Assembly (NCBI GenBank): GCA_043746635.1
Contig: JAYTQQ010000248.1
Coordinates: 1-11,149 of the forward strand
DNA length: 11,149 bases
Origin: JAYTQQ01 sp043746635
GTDB lineage: Bacteria > Bdellovibrionota > Bdellovibrionia > Bdellovibrionales > JAMPXM01
Direction: 5' to 3'
The notes under the pieces were generated by a model. The model saw only the letters and a program-made list of their open reading frames with translations. It was not told where the DNA came from and searched no databases. A program made the position numbers and the translations under genes. How positions within the stretch are numbered: position 1 is the stretch's first letter; the number at the start of each line of letters is the position of its first letter. This document shows positions 6,789 through 11,149 of this stretch, piece by piece.

Positions 6789-7724
6789 ATGGGTCAAATC
6801 GCAGCTATCGACATTGGATCAAATGCTCTACGCCTCGTGATCGGCAACTACGATTCGCATAACGAAGTTCATATTTCTAAAAAATTTCGTGAGCCTGTCA
6901 GACTCGGCCAAGATGTTTTCGCAGAAGGGATCATCAGCAAAAAAACGACTCAACTCGCGATCGAAGCCTTCGAACGTTTTCGTCGAATCATAGACCAAAA
7001 TGGAGTGAGCCATGTCAGAGCCATCGCGACCAGCGCACTCCGTGAGGCTAAAAATAGAAAAGAATTTATCGACGAAGTCGAAAGAAAAACAGATATCGCA
7101 ATCAAGTGCATTGACGGCGAAGAAGAAGCCCGCCTCGTCTACCGCGCGATCGATCATAAATTAAAGCTCCATAATCGAAATGCCGTCATCATCGATATAG
7201 GTGGCGGAAGTGTCGAAATCATAATTTCAATTGAAGGTCGCGTGCGCGGAATGCAGTCATTCAAGATCGGCACGGTAAGACTTTTGCAAATGATGCAAGA
7301 GCGTCAGATTAAAGAAAAAAATATTCAGGTTTTACTCAACGAAAAAATGGTCGAAGTTCGAAAGTTCATTAACGATACGGTGAAAACGAAAAAAATTGAT
7401 TTGTGCGTTGGCACCGGCGGAAATTTTGAATGTCTTGGCAAGCTTCGGGTTGCATTGTTAAATAAAACTTCGATTTATTCAATGAGTGCGCACGAGCTCG
7501 ATGAATTGCAAACTCATCTCATGGGCATGACGATCAAAGAACGTATTCAGTTCTTAAGAATCAAGTCGGATCGAGCTGACGTGATTGTTCCCGCTAGTTT
7601 ACTAGGCCTCATGATCATGAATTTTGCCGACTGTGAGTTCTTATCGATCCCATTTGTGGGTCTAAGAGATGGCGTTTTACTCGAACTTATCGAAAGCCTC
7701 ACCCCCACTGCGGTTAGAGCCTGA
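6789..7724 (+). CDS. ppx: Exopolyphosphatase, Ppx/GppA family (short form)
   Basis: 311 residues. Family members release orthophosphate from polyphosphate ends or hydrolyse pppGpp to ppGpp. This is the two-lobed sugar-kinase/Hsp70-like core: first nucleotide or phosphate loop DIGSNALRLVIG (8-19), conserved acidic GEEEARLVYRA (110-120), and second loop DIGGGSVEI (136-144). The C-terminal HD-type domain of the roughly 500-residue E. coli Ppx and GppA is absent, as in many short bacterial homologues. Polyphosphatase and pppGppase cannot be told apart by sequence alone; the ppk gene 1 kb downstream favours polyphosphate. The start ATG 6789 has only a weak AGG three bases upstream. Its stop overlaps the start of the next gene (TGATG at 7722-7726). 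Confidence 0.88.
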   Translation: MGQIAAIDIGSNALRLVIGNYDSHNEVHISKKFREPVRLGQDVFAEGIISKKTTQLAIEAFERFRRIIDQNGVSHVRAIATSALREAKNRKEFIDEVERKTDIAIKCIDGEEEARLVYRAIDHKLKLHNRNAVIIDIGGGSVEIIISIEGRVRGMQSFKIGTVRLLQMMQERQIKEKNIQVLLNEKMVEVRKFINDTVKTKKIDLCVGTGGNFECLGKLRVALLNKTSIYSMSAHELDELQTHLMGMTIKERIQFLRIKSDRADVIVPASLLGLMIMNFADCEFLSIPFVGLRDGVLLELIESLTPTAVRA

Positions 7725-8197
7725 TGCTAAAAATTCGAGAAGCCCTACCCGCCGATTGCGTTTTCATTCTAGAAATGATTCAAGAGCTTGCCGAATTTGA
7801 AAAACTCGCTCACCAGGTGATCGCGACCGAAAAATCCCTCAGAGAACAACTTTTCGGAAACACGCCGATGGCGTTTGTTCTCATCGCCGAAGTCAATGGC
7901 GCAAAATCTGGGTTCGCACTTTATTTTTATAACTTTTCGACCTTCTTAGCCAAACCCGGAATTTACCTCGAAGATCTATACGTCAAAGAATCAATGCGCT
8001 CGCACGGCATTGGTCTCGCGATCCTCAAACGTCTCGCAAAAATCGCGATTGATAAAAAATTGGGTAGGCTTGAATGGGCGGTTCTCGATTGGAACCAAAA
8101 AGCGATTGATTTTTACCTTAAAATAGGCGCCCGTCCCCAAGACGAATGGAGCGTCTACCGCATGAACGAATCAGCCATTAAAAAATTATGTGATTGA
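7724..8197 (+). CDS. GNAT N-acetyltransferase, SSAT/thialysine type
   Basis: 157 residues. The layout matches the spermidine/spermine (diamine) or thialysine acetyltransferase branch of GNAT: IYLEDLYV (80-87), CoA-loop R92-S-H-G-I-G97, then W119-x3-DWN (122-124), AIDFYLKIGA (127-136, Tyr131 at the place of the general-acid Tyr of human SSAT) and an aromatic EWSVYRM near the end. It would acetylate a small amine using acetyl-CoA; the exact substrate is unproved. The start codon shares its A with the ppx stop (TGATG), which implies coupled translation. Its 3' end overlaps the convergent sixA gene by 12 bp. Confidence 0.83.
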   Translation: MLKIREALPADCVFILEMIQELAEFEKLAHQVIATEKSLREQLFGNTPMAFVLIAEVNGAKSGFALYFYNFSTFLAKPGIYLEDLYVKESMRSHGIGLAILKRLAKIAIDKKLGRLEWAVLDWNQKAIDFYLKIGARPQDEWSVYRMNESAIKKLCD

Positions 8198-8743
8198 TCT
8201 GAGCTGCGAAGGCTTCATGAACCAGCTCAACTGGGCTTTAATATCGTGTGAGCGAATATAGAGATCAAGACCGGCTGCCCCACCTCTTTTAAATTCGAAA
8301 AAATTCTCTGAACGGCCCGTGAGCAAAAATGAACAGAGAGCACTCAGGTGAGGCTCATGTCCGCACACCGCAAGACTCGCGTCGACTTCCGTGCGGTACT
8401 TCGCTCGAAGCCATTGGCAAAATTCTTGAGGATCCGAATTCGGTTTCAATTCAGTCAGCTTTTCAGGAATCAGAGTGTCGGCCTCCTTGATACGGCTCGA
8501 GAGGGTGACTTCGCTTTCTCTAAATTTTTCAGAATGAATTTTTGTCATTAAAATTTCTGCCGTTTGAACCGCCCGCACGAGCGGCGAAGAAATGACTTTA
8601 TCTATTTTAGGCTCAATCTCGATGATGCCGCCTGCAACTTTTTTAAATTTTTTCTGACCTTCAGGAGTGAGTTTTCGTTCTTCGTCAGATCCCGCTTCGA
8701 ACATATCTTCAGCAATGCCGTGTCTTATCAAAATGAGCTTCAC
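8186..8743 (-). CDS. sixA: SixA-type phosphohistidine phosphatase
   Basis: 185 residues from a GTG start. It belongs to the histidine phosphatase (phosphoglycerate-mutase-like) superfamily. The catalytic R7-H8-G9 motif sits at the very N-terminus, as in SixA, with SSPLVRAVQTAEIL (52-65, Arg57) and the second catalytic His129 in CGHEPHLS. SixA removes phosphate from phosphohistidine, for example on ArcB or PtsN/NPr in E. coli. The reported range is about 160-180 residues, so the length fits. The GTG start overlaps the ppk stop as GTGA (8740-8743), with GGGAG 7 bases upstream inside ppk. The two genes are therefore one translationally coupled unit. Its stop lies inside the end of the convergent GNAT gene. 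Confidence 0.87.
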   Translation of the reverse strand: MKLILIRHGIAEDMFEAGSDEERKLTPEGQKKFKKVAGGIIEIEPKIDKVISSPLVRAVQTAEILMTKIHSEKFRESEVTLSSRIKEADTLIPEKLTELKPNSDPQEFCQWLRAKYRTEVDASLAVCGHEPHLSALCSFLLTGRSENFFEFKRGGAAGLDLYIRSHDIKAQLSWFMKPSQLRSIT

Positions 8744-10923
8744 TTAATAACTCCCAGGGGATGAGCCGCAGCAAGATTCTGCAAAATCGCTGGCTGACAA
8801 TGCTGCGCGGTCAACTTCATGAGCTGCACATGGGTGCCGACTTCTTCTTTTTGCGATTTTGCTTGTGTATAAGACCCGTCAGAATGGAGAGTCCATTTGC
8901 TGCGATGATCGGTGAGCATAACGTGCAAAATCTCTGCGAGTCTCGCACGTAGATGCTTTGGCTCAATCGGTACAAGCGTCTCGATGCGCGCTAAAAGATT
9001 TCGGTACATAAGATCGGCAGAGCCAATAAAATAAGTTCCATTTAAGGGATCAGATTCGCCGTTCGCAAAATAAAATATACGGGAGTGCTCGAGAAAACGA
9101 CCTACAACCGAAATGACCCGAATGTTTTCGCTCATGCCGGCAACGCCAGGCCTTAGACAACAAAAACCGCGAATGATGAGGTCGATCTTTACGCCCACGC
9201 GAGATGCATCATAAAAAGCACGGCAGATGGCACTTTCATCAAGGCTATTGCACTTGGCGATAATGTGTGCAGGCTTTCCGGCTTTGGCATTTTCGGTTTC
9301 ACGTAAGATGAGTTCTAAAAGTTGGTCGCGCATACTCACGGGTGCCACTAAAATTTTATGATATTTTCTTTTGAGGCTTCGGCCAGTCAAAAAGTGAAAA
9401 AGCTCAATCACGTCTTCGGTGATAATTGGATCGGCGGTAAAATATCCTAGGTCGGTATAAAGCTTGGCGGTATCTTTGTGGTAATTCCCGGTTCCGAGAT
9501 GAACGTAGCATTGTGGCCCCGACGCCTCTGCCCGAACGACGAGAGTTGTCTTCGCGTGAGTTTTAAGGCCGACGACTCCGTACACGACGTGCACGCCGGC
9601 ATTTTCAAGTTCTTGCGCCCAATGAATATTTCTTTCTTCATCAAACCGAGCTTTAAGCTCAATCAAGACCACCACTTGTTTGCCCGACTCAGCCGCACGG
9701 ATCAGCAACGGAATGAACGGAGAATTATCACCCGTACGGTAGAGAGTCATTTTGATCGCGAGAACTTTTGAATCTTCGACCGCAGAACGAATAAATTTCT
9801 CGACACTCGCCGTGAAACTTTCATAAGGATGATGAACGAGAATATCTCCGCCGCGAATCGCATCGAATATATTTTTCTGCTCGTCTTGGAGTGCGACAGG
9901 AACAAGGGGTGCCCATGGTTCATACTTTAGATTTTCAAGCGGAAGATCGGCGATCACTTTCAGATCGGTGTAATCAAGAAGCTCCGCACTTTCAAAAACT
10001 TCGCTCGCGGTGAGCTCAAGTTCCTCCATCAAGAACTGAAGCATCCATTCGTCAGGCTTCGGTCCATGCTCGAGTCTTACCACCTCAGCGAAACGTCTCA
10101 GCTTCACTTCTTCAACGACCATCTCGAGTAAATCATCTGCGTCGTCGTCGGAACTCTCCATGTCGGCGTTTCGCGTGATGCGAAAGTACATGACGTTTAA
10201 GACTTCCATATCGGGAAACAATTCTTTGAGATTCTCTTTTAAAATATCAAGGAGGCTTATGAAACGCATTTGTTCATTTAGGGTCGGATCTTCAGGCCGT
10301 AGCCTCACCCACTGCGGAAAAATCTTTGGCACCTTCATGCGCGCAAAAAGTTTTTCTTCGCGGTCTGGATGCTTAAGCGTAATCCCAAGCGAAGTCGATA
10401 AATTCGAAATAAACGGAAATGGCAAACCCGGATCAACCGCGAGCGGGGTCAAAACCGGAAAAATATGACTCTTAAAATATTGATGCGCGAAACTTCTTTC
10501 TGCGGCAGACAAATCTTTCCATTCGAAGAGATGAACCGAATTTTTTGAAAGCTCCGGCAAGATGACTTTGCGATAAAGTCTCGCCTGCGTATCTAACATC
10601 GGTAAAATCTTTGTTCGAATAGCGGCCAACTGCTGAATCGGCGTGAGGCCTCCCGATTTTCGCTGAACGTTGGCTTCAACTCGGTGCTTAAGGCCCCCGA
10701 CTCTTTTCATAAAAAATTCGTCGAGGTTAGAATTAAAAATTCCTAAGAAGCGAACCCGCTCAAGCAAGGGGGTTCTAGTATCAACCGCCTCATGCAAAAC
10801 TCTCGAATTAAATTCAAGCCATTCAAGTTCACGATTGAAAAATTCGAGCGGCTGCTCTTCGGGAAGTAAATCCTCGGCTTTCTTTTTTTTGCTGGCGCGA
10901 GGTTTGTGAACCTTTGTTGTCAT
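8740..10923 (-). CDS. ppk1: Polyphosphate kinase PPK1
   Basis: 727 residues, slightly longer than E. coli PPK (688). It reversibly transfers the terminal phosphate of ATP to polyphosphate through a phosphohistidine intermediate. Seen: a Lys-rich N-terminal tail (about 1-25); the N domain with FFNRELEWLEFNSRVL (28-43) and FNSNLDEFFMKRV (63-75); PFPFISNLS (168-176); the first phospholipase-D-like core with MTLYRTGDNSPF (392-403), GLKTHAKTTLVVR (452-464, catalytic His456) and HLGTGNYH; and the second core with IIRGFCCLRPG (583-593), FLEHSRIFYF (610-619, His613) and GSADLMYRNL (634-643). All key residues are intact. ATG 10923 has no clear ribosome site. It is followed by the coupled sixA gene. 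Confidence 0.96.
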   Translation of the reverse strand: MTTKVHKPRASKKKKAEDLLPEEQPLEFFNRELEWLEFNSRVLHEAVDTRTPLLERVRFLGIFNSNLDEFFMKRVGGLKHRVEANVQRKSGGLTPIQQLAAIRTKILPMLDTQARLYRKVILPELSKNSVHLFEWKDLSAAERSFAHQYFKSHIFPVLTPLAVDPGLPFPFISNLSTSLGITLKHPDREEKLFARMKVPKIFPQWVRLRPEDPTLNEQMRFISLLDILKENLKELFPDMEVLNVMYFRITRNADMESSDDDADDLLEMVVEEVKLRRFAEVVRLEHGPKPDEWMLQFLMEELELTASEVFESAELLDYTDLKVIADLPLENLKYEPWAPLVPVALQDEQKNIFDAIRGGDILVHHPYESFTASVEKFIRSAVEDSKVLAIKMTLYRTGDNSPFIPLLIRAAESGKQVVVLIELKARFDEERNIHWAQELENAGVHVVYGVVGLKTHAKTTLVVRAEASGPQCYVHLGTGNYHKDTAKLYTDLGYFTADPIITEDVIELFHFLTGRSLKRKYHKILVAPVSMRDQLLELILRETENAKAGKPAHIIAKCNSLDESAICRAFYDASRVGVKIDLIIRGFCCLRPGVAGMSENIRVISVVGRFLEHSRIFYFANGESDPLNGTYFIGSADLMYRNLLARIETLVPIEPKHLRARLAEILHVMLTDHRSKWTLHSDGSYTQAKSQKEEVGTHVQLMKLTAQHCQPAILQNLAAAHPLGVIK
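8751..8755 (-). promoter_or_regulatory. sixA ribosome binding site inside the end of ppk
   Basis: On the minus strand GGGAG lies 7 bases before the sixA GTG, within the last codons of ppk. It supports the GTG start and reinitiation after ppk. Confidence 0.6.
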
Positions 10924-10929
10924 AGGCTT

Positions 10930-10958
10930 AATTTAGTCTATTTGTACGGAGTCTTCAA
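10930..10958 (-). promoter_or_regulatory. Candidate ppk promoter very close to the start codon
   Basis: On the minus strand TTGAAG (complement of 10953-10958), 17 bases, TAAATT (complement of 10930-10935). Only 6 bases separate the -10 from ATG 10923, so the transcript would be leaderless or nearly so. That would fit the missing Shine-Dalgarno sequence. Each hexamer matches consensus at 4 of 6 positions. Confidence 0.3.
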
Positions 10959-10973
10959 AGCCATTTCAAAATC

Positions 10974-10991
10974 TTCACATAAAACTGTCAG
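10974..10991 (+). promoter_or_regulatory. Pho-box-like sequence upstream of ppk
   Basis: TTCACATAAAACTGTCAG agrees with the E. coli PhoB-box consensus (two CTGTCAT-like heptamers with a 4-base AT spacer) at 14 of 18 positions: the spacer is perfect, the second heptamer matches 6 of 7 and the first 4 of 7. It is 51-68 bp upstream of the ppk ATG but points away from ppk, toward the partial gene at 11006. The reverse reading is a weaker match. A chance match is possible. Confidence 0.3.
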
Positions 10992-11005
10992 AGAGCCTCC
11001 ATCTC

Positions 11006-11149
11006 ATGCCGCAAGCGACCCAAAAACGCGCCGCACTCTGGAAATTTTTTAAGTTAAGATGGGGTTCGGTGACCTATCTCCGACTGGATCGAGGAGGCGC
11101 CTGGCCTACGCCTTGCTCTGTTTGGCTTCATATGAAAGCCCAAATTATA
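11006..11149 (+). CDS. Possible start of an unknown gene, cut by the right edge
   Basis: ATG 11006 opens a frame of 48 codons to the window end without a stop. The N-terminus is basic and aromatic (KRAALWKFFKLRWG), followed by a segment with no motif I recognise. It is divergent from ppk with 82 bp between starts. GAGAG about 11 bases upstream is a poor ribosome site. The opposite strand has stops in all three frames here, so a plus-strand gene is the more likely reading. A start further into the next window cannot be excluded. Confidence 0.4.
   Translation, partial: MPQATQKRAALWKFFKLRWGSVTYLRLDRGGAWPTPCSVWLHMKAQII

Noticed and set aside
9478..9771. Plus-strand frames inside ppk (also near 10160-10468 and 10670-10909)
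   Set aside because: They are antisense shadows of the highly conserved ppk sequence with no ribosome site and no protein-like motif.

Overview
The window looks like chromosomal DNA of a Gram-negative bacterium of moderate G+C with very tight gene packing. My best guess is a member of the Bdellovibrionota (Bdellovibrio-like). This rests on overall protein flavour, a lipoprotein with a Gln-Asn-Cys signal-peptide end, and several lineage-specific-looking proteins, so it is inference and not proof. I see no mobile element, CRISPR array, rRNA or tRNA gene.

Left part (1-4900) is housekeeping and unknown genes. A membrane-anchored coiled-coil protein runs off the left edge (minus strand). Divergent from it is a dihydroorotase-type amidohydrolase (941-2290), which meets head-on a small lipoprotein (2292-2795, minus). 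Then come a GNAT acetyltransferase with a Cys-rich tail (2925-3476, plus), an RsmB/NSUN-type rRNA m5C methyltransferase (minus, ATG at 4335), and a small thioredoxin-like [2Fe-2S] ferredoxin whose start is best placed at GTG 4413. A 4706-4903 stretch reads like a small protein but lacks a normal start codon.

Right part (4891-10923) is a phosphate and polyphosphate neighbourhood. A PHP-family phosphoesterase and the phosphate-binding protein PstS form a minus-strand pair. Divergent from them, an exopolyphosphatase (Ppx/GppA) is coupled by a TGATG overlap to an SSAT-like N-acetyltransferase. Facing that pair, polyphosphate kinase PPK1 is coupled by a GTGA overlap to a SixA-type phosphohistidine phosphatase. 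Phosphate capture (PstS), polyP synthesis (PPK1), polyP hydrolysis (Ppx) and a phosphatase for phosphohistidine (the type of intermediate PPK1 forms) therefore lie within 6.1 kb. pstCAB, phoU and phoBR are not here. A Pho-box-like sequence lies upstream of ppk. A possible new plus-strand gene begins at 11006 and runs off the right edge.

Four convergent pairs touch or overlap at their 3' ends (by -1, 14, 13 and 12 bp; one involves the doubtful small ORF), leaving no room for conventional terminators. The most interesting leads are the PPK1-SixA coupling, the Gln replacing the first metal-binding His of the dihydroorotase, and the start-less small ORF.
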